Positions 52,248 through 60,349 of a stretch of 64,000 bases of DNA are shown in pieces. The stretch covers positions 34,634 through 98,633 of the forward strand of contig JBFKQC010000005.1 in the NCBI GenBank assembly GCA_041627895.1, given 5' to 3'. Made by a program: the position numbers and the translations under genes. The notes below the pieces were generated by a model. That model saw only the letters and a program-made list of their open reading frames with translations. It made no database searches and was not told the origin of the DNA. Numbering within the stretch: the first letter of the stretch is position 1; each line of letters begins with the position of its first letter. The stretch comes from JBFKQC01 sp041627895 (lineage in GTDB: Bacteria; Pseudomonadota; Alphaproteobacteria; Rhodobacterales; Rhodobacteraceae).

Positions 52248-54149
52248 ATGAACCGCACCCTCGGCGTCTGCTACTACCCCGAACACTGGCCCGAAGATGT
52301 CTGGGCCGACGACGCGCGCCGGATGAAGGATGCCGGGCTGACCTGGGTGCGGATCGGCGAATTCGCCTGGTCGCGGCTCGAACCCTCGCCGGACGATCTG
52401 CAGTTCGACTGGCTCGACCGCGCCATCGGCACCCTGGGCGCCGCCGGCCTCAGGGTCGTGCTCGGGACACCGACCGCCACGCCGCCCCGGTGGATGCTGA
52501 CGAAACATCCCGGCATGCTGGCGGTGGACGCAGAGGGACGCCCGAGGAAATTCGGCTCCCGCCGGCATTACTGCTTTTCGCACCCCGGCTATCTCGGGGA
52601 ATGCCGCCGCATCGTCGAGCTTCTGGCAAGGCGCTACGGGCGGAACCCCGATGTCCACGCCTGGCAGATCGACAACGAATACGGCTGCCACGACACCACG
52701 CTCAGCTACTCCGACGCCGCGCGCGACGCCTTCCGCGACTGGCTCGCCCGGCGCTACCAGTCGCCGGACGCGCTGAACCGCGCCTGGGGCAACGTCTTCT
52801 GGTCGATGGAGTACCGCGACTTCGACGAGATCGACCCGCCGAACCTGACGGTGACCGAACCGAACCCCGCCCACGTCCTCGCCTTCCGCCGCTTCAGCAG
52901 CGAGCAGGTCGTGCGCTTCAACCGCGCGCAGACAGAGATCCTCCGCCGCCACACCGACGCGCCGCTTTTGCACAACTACATGGGCCGGGTGCTGGATTTC
53001 GACCATTTCGACGTCGGCGCCGATCTCGATATCGCCAGCTGGGACAGCTATCCCCTCGGCTTTCTCTCCGACCGCCTGAACGCGCCGGACGACCGGAAAC
53101 AGCGCTACCTGCGCCAGGGCGATCCCGACAACCAGGCGTTCCACCACGACCTCTACCGCGCGGTCGGCCGCGGCCGCTGGTGGGTGATGGAACAACAGCC
53201 CGGCCCGGTGAACTGGGCGCCCTGGAACCCCGCGCCGCTGCCGGGCATGGCCCGGCTCTGGACCTGGGAGGCCTTCGCCCACGGCGCCGAGACGGTCTGC
53301 TACTTCCGCTGGCGCCAGGCGCCGTTCGCGCAGGAACAGCAGCACGCCGGACTGCTCAGACCCGACAGCGCCCCCGCCCCGGCGCTGGCCGAGGCCGCCG
53401 AGGTCGCCCGCGAACTGGCGGAGATGCCGGATGCCGCGCCGCACCGGACCGAGGTCGCGCTGATCTTCGACTACCCCTCCGCCTGGGCCTGGGAAACGCA
53501 GCCGCAAGGCGCCGATTTCAACTATTTCGACCTGATGCTGGATGCCTACCGGGCGCTGCGCCGCAACGGCCTGACCATCGACATCCTGCCCTCGACGGCC
53601 GCCGACCTTGGCGGCTACCGCCTGGTGCTCGCCCCCGGCCTCGCGACGCTGCCCGGGCCGCTCGCCGCCGCGCTGTCCCGCTTCGGCGGCACCGCGCTGA
53701 TCGGCCCCCGGACCAATGCCAAGACCGCCGAAATGGCGATCCCGGTGCCGCTGCCGCCGGACCTGCCCGGCCTCGGCTGCACCGTGACCCGCGTTGAAAG
53801 CCTGCCGCCGTCCGAGCGCATCCCGCTGGCAACCACCGGCCACGCGATCCGCTGGTTCGAGCACGTCGAGGGCGACTTCGAGACCGGCCTTGCAACCGAG
53901 GACGGCCGCCCGGTGATCGCCCGCGCGGGCGGGCTCCACTACCTCGCCGCCTGGCCCGACGCGACCGGCTTCGCCGCCATCGTCCGCGACCTCGCCCTGC
54001 GCGCCGGCCTCGAAACCGTCGCGCTTCCCGCGGGCCTGCGGCTCCGCGATACCGCCACGCACCGGTTCTTCTTCAACTACGCGCCCGAGCCGGTCACCTT
54101 CCAGGGTCTCACCCTGCCTCCCGCCGGCGTGCATTGGCAAACCAGATGA
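52248..54149 (+). CDS. Beta-galactosidase (glycoside hydrolase family 42)
   Basis: A 633-residue GH42 enzyme. It begins LGVCYYPEHWPEDVWADDARRM, has the acid/base Glu144 in QIDNEYG and the nucleophile Glu315 in VMEQQPGPVNW, then the A-beta trimerisation domain (VALIFDYPSAWAWE) and a small C-terminal domain. There is no signal peptide, so it acts on imported beta-galactosides. Length and motifs are as expected. The galM start overlaps its stop (ATGA). Confidence 0.9.
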   Translation: MNRTLGVCYYPEHWPEDVWADDARRMKDAGLTWVRIGEFAWSRLEPSPDDLQFDWLDRAIGTLGAAGLRVVLGTPTATPPRWMLTKHPGMLAVDAEGRPRKFGSRRHYCFSHPGYLGECRRIVELLARRYGRNPDVHAWQIDNEYGCHDTTLSYSDAARDAFRDWLARRYQSPDALNRAWGNVFWSMEYRDFDEIDPPNLTVTEPNPAHVLAFRRFSSEQVVRFNRAQTEILRRHTDAPLLHNYMGRVLDFDHFDVGADLDIASWDSYPLGFLSDRLNAPDDRKQRYLRQGDPDNQAFHHDLYRAVGRGRWWVMEQQPGPVNWAPWNPAPLPGMARLWTWEAFAHGAETVCYFRWRQAPFAQEQQHAGLLRPDSAPAPALAEAAEVARELAEMPDAAPHRTEVALIFDYPSAWAWETQPQGADFNYFDLMLDAYRALRRNGLTIDILPSTAADLGGYRLVLAPGLATLPGPLAAALSRFGGTALIGPRTNAKTAEMAIPVPLPPDLPGLGCTVTRVESLPPSERIPLATTGHAIRWFEHVEGDFETGLATEDGRPVIARAGGLHYLAAWPDATGFAAIVRDLALRAGLETVALPAGLRLRDTATHRFFFNYAPEPVTFQGLTLPPAGVHWQTR

Positions 54150-55138
54150 TCGAGGATTTCGGCACCACGCGAACCGGCCGGACCGCCCACCGGATCACCC
54201 TCGCCGGCGGCCGGCTCACCGTGCATCTGCTGACCCTTGGCGCCGCGCTTCAGGACCTGCGCCTTGCCGGCCATCCGCACAGCCTCACCGTCGGCAGCCG
54301 CGACCTCGCCGCCTACGAAGGCCCGATGCAGCATTGCGGCACGATCATGGGCCCGGTCGCCAACCGCATCGCGGGCGCCCGCGCCACGGTCGACGGCCGC
54401 CTGCTGCAGTTCGACCGGAACTTCCTCGGCCGCCACACACTGCACGGCGGGTCCGCGGCCACCCACCGCAAGCTCTGGACGCTGGCAGACCACGGCCCCG
54501 CCCACGCCACGCTGACGCTCACCCTCCCCGACGGCGAGGGCGGCTTTCCCGGCAGCCGCCGCCTCGGCGCCCGGTTCGCCCTCGACGGCCCGACGCTTAG
54601 GCTCACGCTCGACGCCGAGACCGACGCGCCGACGCCAATGAACCTCGCCAATCACAGCTACTGGAACCTCGGCCCGCAGCCCACCACCGCCGGCCACAGG
54701 CTGACGGTCCACGCCGGCCGCTACCTGCCCTCCGACGCCGCGCTGATCCCCACCGGCGAGATCGCCGATGTCACCGGCACCCGCTTCGACTACCGCAGCG
54801 GGCGTCCGGTCGAGGCCGGCGCGGAGGGCCTCGTCGACACCAACTTCTGCCTCGCGGATGCGCGCGGCCCGCTCCGCCGCGCCGCCACGCTGACCGGCCC
54901 GGGCGGCCTCGCGATGGACATGGCCACCACGGAACCCGGCCTGCAGGTCTTCGACGGCCACATCCTCGGCCAGCCCGACTGCCGCACCACCGACGGCGCG
55001 GCGCCCGTCCCGTATGCGGGCCTGGCGCTCGAGGCGCAGTTCTGGCCCGACGCCCCGAACCACCCGGATTTCCCCGCCATCACGCTGCGCCCGGGCCAGC
55101 CTTGGCGGCAGGTCACGACCTGGACCTTCCGGGGCTGA
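54146..55138 (+). CDS. galM: Aldose 1-epimerase (galactose mutarotase)
   Basis: A 330-residue mutarotase. It has GPVANRIAGARATVDG, the His of FLGRHTLHGG, NLANHSYWNLG, the late Asp of VDTNFCLAD, and the terminal Glu of GLALEAQFWPDAPNHPDFP. It interconverts alpha- and beta-galactose so that sugar released by both galactosidases suits the dehydrogenase. ATG 54146 overlaps the GH42 stop; a TTG at 54134 is an alternative start. Confidence 0.88.
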   Translation: MIEDFGTTRTGRTAHRITLAGGRLTVHLLTLGAALQDLRLAGHPHSLTVGSRDLAAYEGPMQHCGTIMGPVANRIAGARATVDGRLLQFDRNFLGRHTLHGGSAATHRKLWTLADHGPAHATLTLTLPDGEGGFPGSRRLGARFALDGPTLRLTLDAETDAPTPMNLANHSYWNLGPQPTTAGHRLTVHAGRYLPSDAALIPTGEIADVTGTRFDYRSGRPVEAGAEGLVDTNFCLADARGPLRRAATLTGPGGLAMDMATTEPGLQVFDGHILGQPDCRTTDGAAPVPYAGLALEAQFWPDAPNHPDFPAITLRPGQPWRQVTTWTFRG

Positions 55139-55190
55139 CCGGCGCCCCCGGCCCGGGCAGCCGCAGCCCGCGCGACGCCGGCGGCGGCGG

Positions 55191-55263
55191 GATCACCCGC
55201 AACCGGCCACGCCCACCCGGAGCCGGAGGCGAGGATGGGCACGAAATGCGTGGCGCAGCCACT
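55191..55263 (+). repeat. Dispersed intergenic element, copy C
   Basis: Starts GATCACCCGC, keeps AGCCGGAGGCGAGGA from copies A and B, and ends with a perfect five-pair stem GTGGC/GCCAC with a GCA loop (55250-55262). It lies in the 241-base gap between galM and the LysR gene, which holds no other gene. Confidence 0.65.
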
Positions 55264-55379
55264 CCGCAAGATCACGCAGGCACCGGCCACGCGCAGGGGC
55301 CGGCGCATTCGCCCCTATCCGGACCCGGTTTTTCGCGCTATTCCGGAAAGCCTCGGGGACTTTCAAGGAAATGCGGCAA

Positions 55380-56288
55380 ATGTCCTACGTCAAGACCCTG
55401 AAAATGTTCACCCGCGTCTACGAGCTTGGCTCGATGTCCGCCGCCGCGCGGGATCAGCGCGCCTCGCCCGCCGTCGCCTCGTCGCGCATCGCCGAGTTGG
55501 AAAAGCACCTCGGCACCCGGCTTTTCAACCGCACCACGCGGGCGCTGAATCCGACCGAGCCGGGCCATATCTTCTATCAGGGCGCGCTGCGCATCCTCGC
55601 CGCGATCGAGGAAGCCGAGGCCGAGGTGATGGAGGCGACCGCCTCGCCCAGGGGCACGGTCTTCGTCTCGGCGCCGCTGCATCTCGGGCGCAACCACGTG
55701 GCCCCGGCCGTGCCCGAGTTCAAGGATCTCTATCCGCTGATCGAGGTGCGGCTCCGGATGTCCGACCGCTATGTCGACGTCACCGCCGAGGGGCTGGACC
55801 TTGCCTTCCACATCGGCCCGCTCGAGGACAGCGACCTGAAGGTGCGGGTGATCGCGCAGGTGCCGCGCGTTCTCTGCGCCGCGCCCGGCTACATCGCCGC
55901 GCGCGGCAGGCCCGCGACGGGCGACGAGCTTGCCGGCCACGACTGCCTGAACCTGCGCTTCCCCGGCGCCCGCGAATTCCAGTGGACGCTGCGGACGCCC
56001 GAGGGCGAACGGCGCTACGACGTGACCGGCCCGTTCGAATCCGACGACGGCGACGTGCTGACCTCCTGGGCGCTCGACGGCCGCGGCATCGTGATGAAGC
56101 CGGTCTTCGAGGTCGCCGCTCACCTCGCCGCCGGCACCCTCGTGCCGGTCTGCGAGGCCACGCCGCCCACGCCCACGCAACTTGCCTGCCTCTCGCCGCA
56201 CCGCACCGAGGGCGATCCCAAGACACGCCTGTTCGTGGACTTTATGGCCGCGAGGATCGGCAAGGCGATCGCCGCGCCGCCGGCATAG
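55380..56288 (+). CDS. LysR-family transcriptional regulator
   Basis: A 302-residue LysR protein. The winged helix-turn-helix is at residues about 1-60 (LKMFTRVYELGSMSAAARDQRASPAVASSRIAELEKHLGTRLFNRTTR), followed by the two-lobe effector domain (GTVFVSAPLHLGRNHVAPAVPEFKDLYP). ATG 55380 has AAGGA ten bases upstream; the ATG at 55371 is too close to that site. It ends the galactoside strand run but may regulate something else. Its target is unknown. Confidence 0.85.
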   Translation: MSYVKTLKMFTRVYELGSMSAAARDQRASPAVASSRIAELEKHLGTRLFNRTTRALNPTEPGHIFYQGALRILAAIEEAEAEVMEATASPRGTVFVSAPLHLGRNHVAPAVPEFKDLYPLIEVRLRMSDRYVDVTAEGLDLAFHIGPLEDSDLKVRVIAQVPRVLCAAPGYIAARGRPATGDELAGHDCLNLRFPGAREFQWTLRTPEGERRYDVTGPFESDDGDVLTSWALDGRGIVMKPVFEVAAHLAAGTLVPVCEATPPTPTQLACLSPHRTEGDPKTRLFVDFMAARIGKAIAAPPA

Positions 56289-56334
56289 CGCGCGCCCTGT
56301 TAACCCCGGCCCGCACCGTCATTCGCACCGCCGC

Positions 56335-56367
56335 AATACCGACGTGATACATACGTAATACCGACGT
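56335..56367. repeat. Direct repeat AATACCGACGT, 22-base period
   Basis: Two exact copies, 56335-56345 and 56357-56367, spaced two helical turns apart, in the 151-base gap between the convergent stops of the LysR gene and uraH. An AT-rich linker (GATACATACGT) lies between them. The spacing is like that of paired regulator sites, but the position at gene ends argues against a promoter role. Confidence 0.5.
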
Positions 56368-56439
56368 CGGAATCGACCGTGAAACAAGGCGTTAACCCTG
56401 TGATTCGCGCCCGGCAGCGCGCGCCGGGTTCGGATATCG

Positions 56440-56793
56440 TTAACTTCCGCGATAGGTGGAGAACCCGTAGGGGCTCAGCAGCAGCGGCACGTGGTAATGC
56501 GCCTCTGCGTCGCTCATCCCGAAACGGATCGGCACCACGTCCAGAAACAACGGCTCGTCCGCCGCCTGCCCGCTGGCCCGCAGATAGTCGCCGGCATGGA
56601 ACACCAGCTCGTAAACCCCTGTCACGAAATCGTTTTTGGGCAGGATCGGCGTATCTGTGCGGCCGTCGCCGTTGGTCAGGACCTCGCAATGGAACTCCCG
56701 CTCGCCGCCGGCCACCCGGTACAGTTCGATCTTCAGCCCGGCCGCCGGAACGCCCCGAGCGGTGTCAAGCACATGCGTCGTCAACCAACCCAT
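56440..56793 (-). CDS. uraH: 5-hydroxyisourate hydrolase (transthyretin-like)
   Basis: A 117-residue HIUase. It contains LTTHVLDTARGVPAAGLKIELYR, the Arg of NGDGRTD, FHAGDYL and the C-terminal YRGS tetrapeptide that marks HIUase and not transthyretin. It hydrolyses 5-hydroxyisourate, the product of urate oxidase. ATG 56793 is where the family begins; the frame is open further upstream. It diverges from the urate/xanthine permease gene, which suits a purine catabolism pair, although no other pathway gene is in the window. Confidence 0.9.
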   Translation of the reverse strand: MGWLTTHVLDTARGVPAAGLKIELYRVAGGEREFHCEVLTNGDGRTDTPILPKNDFVTGVYELVFHAGDYLRASGQAADEPLFLDVVPIRFGMSDAEAHYHVPLLLSPYGFSTYRGS

Positions 56794-57099
56794 TGGTATG
56801 TCCCCATTTCCAGCGCGGTCCCATGCGCCAGAATGCCCCGGAATCGCGGCCGGGGCACCCGGAAACTGTTTCAGGATTTTCCCGATAATCGCAGCCATCG
56901 TTTTGCGCTACCAGTCATTCCGGGACCCTGGTGCATCGCGCGCCCGGCCAGGCGGTCTAGCGCGTGGTGACCGTCGGTGGCGGCGTACGCGGCAAGATAC
57001 CAAATATCGAAGTCTTGTGGCGAAAAACGCCATATGTGGTAGTATAAACAATCAGGGCCCGCCAGAGGCCCGTCCCATCAGGAAAGGAACGCAAGGGAC
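56794..57099. other. Divergent regulatory gap between uraH and the permease
   Basis: 306 bases without a gene. Seen here: a small palindrome TGGCG-AAAAA-CGCCA at 57018-57032, an AT-rich patch TAGTATAAAC at 57040-57049 that may be a -10 region for the permease gene (with TTGTGG at 57015 as a weak -35), and a leader hairpin GGGCC/GGCCC at 57055-57071 before the ribosome-binding site. No riboswitch was recognised. Confidence 0.4.
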
Positions 57100-58560
57100 A
57101 TGGCTGACCATTCGATCGGGACCGCGGAACAGCTCCGCGATCCGAATTACATGCCCGGGCTGCACAAGGCCGTGCCGCTCGGCATTCAGCACGTGCTGGC
57201 GATGTTCATCTCGAACATCACGCCGGCGATCATCATCTCGGGGGCGGCGGGCTTCGGCTTCGGGTCCGACGCGGGCGCGCAGGGCTTCCCCGACATGACC
57301 TATCTCATTCAGATGTCGATGCTTTTCGCGGGCATCGCAACACTGTTCCAGACCATCGGCATGGGCCCCGTCGGCGCGCGGCTGCCGGTGGTGCAGGGCA
57401 CGTCCTTCGCGTTCATCCCGATCATGATCCCGCTGGTCGCCGGCAAGGGCGTCGAGGCGCTGCCGGCGCTCTTCGGCGGCGTGCTGATCGGCGGGCTGTT
57501 CCACGCCGCGCTCGGTACGGTGATCGGCAGGATCCGCTTCGCCCTGCCGCCGCTGGTGACCGGCCTCGTCGTGACGATGATCGGCCTGGCGCTGGTCAAG
57601 GTCGGCATCGAATATGCCGCGGGCGGGGTGCCGGCCAAGCAGTTCGGGCAAGAGGAATACGGCAGCCTGCTGAACTGGTCGGTGGCGCTGGTGGTGATCA
57701 TCGTCACGCTGGCGCTCAAGTTCTTCTCGCGCGGCATGTGGTCGGTCAGCGCGGTGCTGCTCGGCATCATCGTGGGGTACCTCTATGCGATGCTGCTGGG
57801 GCTTGTGACCGCCGAGCAGATTTCGACAAGCTGGAACCGCGCGGCCTCGTTCGGCGTGCCGCTGCCGTTCAAGTACGGCTTCGATTTCAGCCTGGCCGCG
57901 GTCATCGGCTTCTGCCTGATGGCATTCGTCAGCGCGGTCGAAACCGTGGGCGACGTCAGCGGGATCGCCAAGGGCGGCGCCGGCCGCGAGGCGACCGACA
58001 AGGAAATCCAGGGCGCGACCTTCGCCGATGGTTTCGGCACCGCGATCGCCGGCGTCTTCGGCGGGCTGCCGAACACCTCGTTCAGCCAGAACGTCGGGCT
58101 GATCGCCATGACCGGCGTGATGAGCCGCCACGTGGTGACGATCGGTGCGCTGTTCCTGATCCTCTGCGGGCTGGTGCCCAAGGTCGGCGGGCTGATCCGC
58201 ACGATCCCGATCGAGGTCCTGGGCGGCGGCGTCATCGTGATGTTCGGCATGGTGGTCTCGGCCGGCGTCTCGATGCTCAGCGACGTGCACTGGAACCGGC
58301 GCAACATGGTGATCTTCGCGATCTCGCTGTCGATCGGGCTGGGGCTGCAGCTGGAGGTGATGAACCTCGCGCCGGGCGCGCCGAACGCCCTGCAATACCT
58401 GCCAGATACGCTGCGCATCCTCGCGGCCTCGGGCATCCTGCCGGCGGCGCTGATCGCGATCGTGCTGAACCTGATCCTGCCCGAGGAACTGGCCGGCGAG
58501 GCGACCGAAGAGGTGTCCGGCGGCATGGCCGGGCACGGCGCCGGCTCGCTTAAGAGCTGA
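57100..58560 (+). CDS. Uracil-xanthine/urate permease (NCS2 family)
   Basis: A 486-residue NCS2 (nucleobase:cation symporter-2) transporter with about fourteen segments. It has GIQHVLAMFISNITPAIIISGAAG near the N-terminus, PVVQGTSFAFIP, and the NCS2 signature NTSFSQNVGLIAMTGVMSR. AAGGA elements precede the ATG. Opposite to uraH across a shared regulatory gap, it probably imports urate or xanthine; the NCS2 subgroup is not resolvable by eye. Confidence 0.87.
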   Translation: MADHSIGTAEQLRDPNYMPGLHKAVPLGIQHVLAMFISNITPAIIISGAAGFGFGSDAGAQGFPDMTYLIQMSMLFAGIATLFQTIGMGPVGARLPVVQGTSFAFIPIMIPLVAGKGVEALPALFGGVLIGGLFHAALGTVIGRIRFALPPLVTGLVVTMIGLALVKVGIEYAAGGVPAKQFGQEEYGSLLNWSVALVVIIVTLALKFFSRGMWSVSAVLLGIIVGYLYAMLLGLVTAEQISTSWNRAASFGVPLPFKYGFDFSLAAVIGFCLMAFVSAVETVGDVSGIAKGGAGREATDKEIQGATFADGFGTAIAGVFGGLPNTSFSQNVGLIAMTGVMSRHVVTIGALFLILCGLVPKVGGLIRTIPIEVLGGGVIVMFGMVVSAGVSMLSDVHWNRRNMVIFAISLSIGLGLQLEVMNLAPGAPNALQYLPDTLRILAASGILPAALIAIVLNLILPEELAGEATEEVSGGMAGHGAGSLKS

Positions 58561-58574
58561 GTGTGCAAAGAAAG

Positions 58575-58599
58575 ACCGGGCGTCCTGCGGGCGCCCGGT
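58575..58599 (+). terminator. Permease terminator hairpin
   Basis: ACCGGGCG pairs perfectly with CGCCCGGT around a nine-base loop, 14 bases after the permease stop. No T-run follows, so termination may need Rho, or the hairpin may mainly protect the mRNA end. Confidence 0.5.
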
Positions 58600-58804
58600 A
58601 CCGATCATCCGTGAGCGAGTACGGTCGGATGTCAGGTGATCCACGGCTCTGCGACTGCTCGAATACCGGGTAACCGAGAGATCGTGGATAAGGCGGCCGG
58701 TTCCCGGCTTCTTGTTGTTTCCTCGCTGGCGGCCCCAGGGGGCAAGTGTCACATTTGCGACTAACGCAATCGCTGCGCCAGATCAAGCATTGCGCGCAAG
58801 TGCG

Positions 58805-58900
58805 CGGACGGATTCCCGGCATGGTGGCGAAGCCGCACCATTTCGAACCGCGAAACGAACCATGCCGGGCGCGTCCGAAAGCAGGCACCGCAGCCTTTTT
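58805..58900 (+). ncRNA. Candidate structured RNA in the permease-ROK gap
   Basis: CCCGGCATGG (58815-58824) pairs perfectly with CCATGCCGGG (58860-58869); outside it CGGACG (58805-58810) pairs with CGTCCG (58872-58877). The 35-base loop is CG/A mixed. Shortly after, AGGC-ACCGCA-GCCT plus a T-run (58883-58900) resembles a weak intrinsic terminator on the plus strand. A small RNA whose 5' end lies upstream is possible. No promoter was recognised. Confidence 0.35.
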
Positions 58901-58931
58901 CCGGTGTCAGCAGCACGCGCATGCCGGGCGT

Positions 58932-60152
58932 TCAAGTGACCCGGGCGATGGCGCTCGATTCCACGAGATACCGCTCTGACAGCGGCAGGCTGGCCGCGCC
59001 CAGCGCGCGGGCATCTGAACCGATAGAGCCGGGGCGCAGCTCCGGTCGTTCGAGCCCGGTGAAGTTCTGCCGGTCAAGGTGGCGCTCGACCGCGGCGATC
59101 AGTTGGTCGCGCGTTTCGCTCGGAATCCAGCCGTCGATCAGGATGGCCTGGAAATCAATGACCGCGCAGGCCGCGACGATGGCGAATGCCAGCCCCTGCG
59201 CCGCATGATCGACCCAGACATCCACGATGGCGCGGTCGACCGGCCAGGTCTCTGCGCCGGTCCACAGGCTTTCGGTGTCGGCGCCTGCGGCGCGCAGCCG
59301 CTCTTCCAGCACGCAGAGGCTCGCCACCTCGATCAGCTGCTGCACGCGCCCGTCCGGTGTCGGGACCGGCAGCGGGCCCAGCGCACCGGCATTGCCGCCG
59401 CCGGAATACAGCGCGCCGTTCAGAACCACGCCGCCGCCGATGAAGTAGCCGACGTAGAAATACAGGAAATCCCGCGGCGCGTCTGACGGGCCGAACACCA
59501 CTTCGGCGCCGCAGGCGGCCGTGGCGTCGTTCTGCATGTAGACCGGAAAGCTGTACCTCGCGGCAATCTCGGCGCGGATATCGGCGTCGCGCCAAACCGC
59601 CATTTCCTCCTCGTCCACCCCGAGCGCCTGCGCCCAGTTCCACAGGAAGAACGGCATCGCGATGCCCAGCCCCGCGATCCGGTCGCGCCGGGCCGGCGGC
59701 AGACGGCGCGTCAATTCGGCGATCTTGTCATGCGCGAAACTGATCGTCGCATCGGGCATCGGATGGCTGTGGGTGCGCATCGCCCGGTCCAGCACGTTGC
59801 CGAGGAAATCGGTCAGCACCAGTTCGACGCTGCGCCGTCCGATCTTCAGGCCGAAGAAATACGCGCCGTCCTCGTTCAGCCGCATCGGGACCGAGGGCTG
59901 GCCGACCTTGCCGCGCACCGGATCGCCCTTGACCAGAAAGCCGTCGGCCTCGAGCGCGCGCATGATGACCGACACGGTCTGCGCAGAAAGCCCGGAGATA
60001 CGCGCGAGTTCCGCCTTCGCCATCGGCCCCCGCTGACGAATCAGCGACAGCACCAGGCGTTCGTTATGCACGCGCATGCCCGACTGGTTCGAGCCGCGCA
60101 CTGCAGAAGCCTCGAATACCGGATCCGCCTCGTTCCCCGCGCGAGTCTGCAC
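58932..60152 (-). CDS. ROK-family transcriptional regulator of the frc operon
   Basis: A 406-residue ROK protein. A winged helix-turn-helix (residues about 27-80, NERLVLSLIRQRGPMAKAELARISGLSAQTVSVIMRALEADG) is fused to a sugar-kinase fold (GLGIAMPFF, GGGVVLNGALYSGGGNAGALG). The kinase-type zinc cluster CxCGxxGC and the AGExGH motif are absent, so it acts as a sensor, not an enzyme. The GTG start has GGGAGGA upstream. It diverges from frcB across a perfect palindrome, a probable operator; FrcR of rhizobia is the model. Confidence 0.85.
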   Translation of the reverse strand: MQTRAGNEADPVFEASAVRGSNQSGMRVHNERLVLSLIRQRGPMAKAELARISGLSAQTVSVIMRALEADGFLVKGDPVRGKVGQPSVPMRLNEDGAYFFGLKIGRRSVELVLTDFLGNVLDRAMRTHSHPMPDATISFAHDKIAELTRRLPPARRDRIAGLGIAMPFFLWNWAQALGVDEEEMAVWRDADIRAEIAARYSFPVYMQNDATAACGAEVVFGPSDAPRDFLYFYVGYFIGGGVVLNGALYSGGGNAGALGPLPVPTPDGRVQQLIEVASLCVLEERLRAAGADTESLWTGAETWPVDRAIVDVWVDHAAQGLAFAIVAACAVIDFQAILIDGWIPSETRDQLIAAVERHLDRQNFTGLERPELRPGSIGSDARALGAASLPLSERYLVESSAIARVT

Positions 60153-60200
60153 TGGTATCCTCCCAAATACCGTATGGTTTCATCCTGTCCGCGGATTACC

Positions 60201-60245
60201 GGTCTGTCAATAAATAAATCTGCGTGATTTATTTATTGACAGACC
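60201..60245. promoter_or_regulatory. Perfect 20+20 bp inverted repeat: probable ROK operator for frc
   Basis: Left arm 60201-60220 and right arm 60226-60245 are exact reverse complements around the spacer TGCGT. The arms are AT-rich at the inner part (AATAAATAAATC). TTGACA, a consensus -35, occurs once in each arm in divergent orientation (60236-60241 plus; 60205-60210 minus), so binding would cover both promoters. It lies 48 bases from the regulator start and 105 from frcB. Regulator identity is inferred from position. Confidence 0.7.
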
Positions 60246-60349
60246 CCGGTGATTTCTGTTTCCTAGCATGCGGGAGTGCCGGGCAAGGCGCCTTGGCAGG
60301 CTCGCAGCAAAGGGTATTCTACCCGAACTCGTCTATGGGAGGACCAGAC

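Larger units (their letters stand above)
58561..58931. other. 371-base gap after the permease; no protein gene
   Basis: No supported coding region. It holds the permease terminator hairpin (58575-58599), a long two-part hairpin (58805-58877) and a short hairpin followed by five T (58883-58900) on the plus strand. The last two together could be the 3' half of a small RNA. The ROK gene ends convergently at 58932. Confidence 0.5.

Noticed and set aside
57001..57099. Possible xanthine/urate riboswitch before the permease
   Set aside because: Only a five-pair hairpin and an AT-rich promoter-like patch are seen; I could not match a known purine or xanthine riboswitch consensus.
58746..58979. Short open frames of 75-77 codons on the plus strand in the gap after the permease
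   Set aside because: No ribosome-binding site or family resemblance; they overlap the hairpin region and run into the end of the ROK gene.
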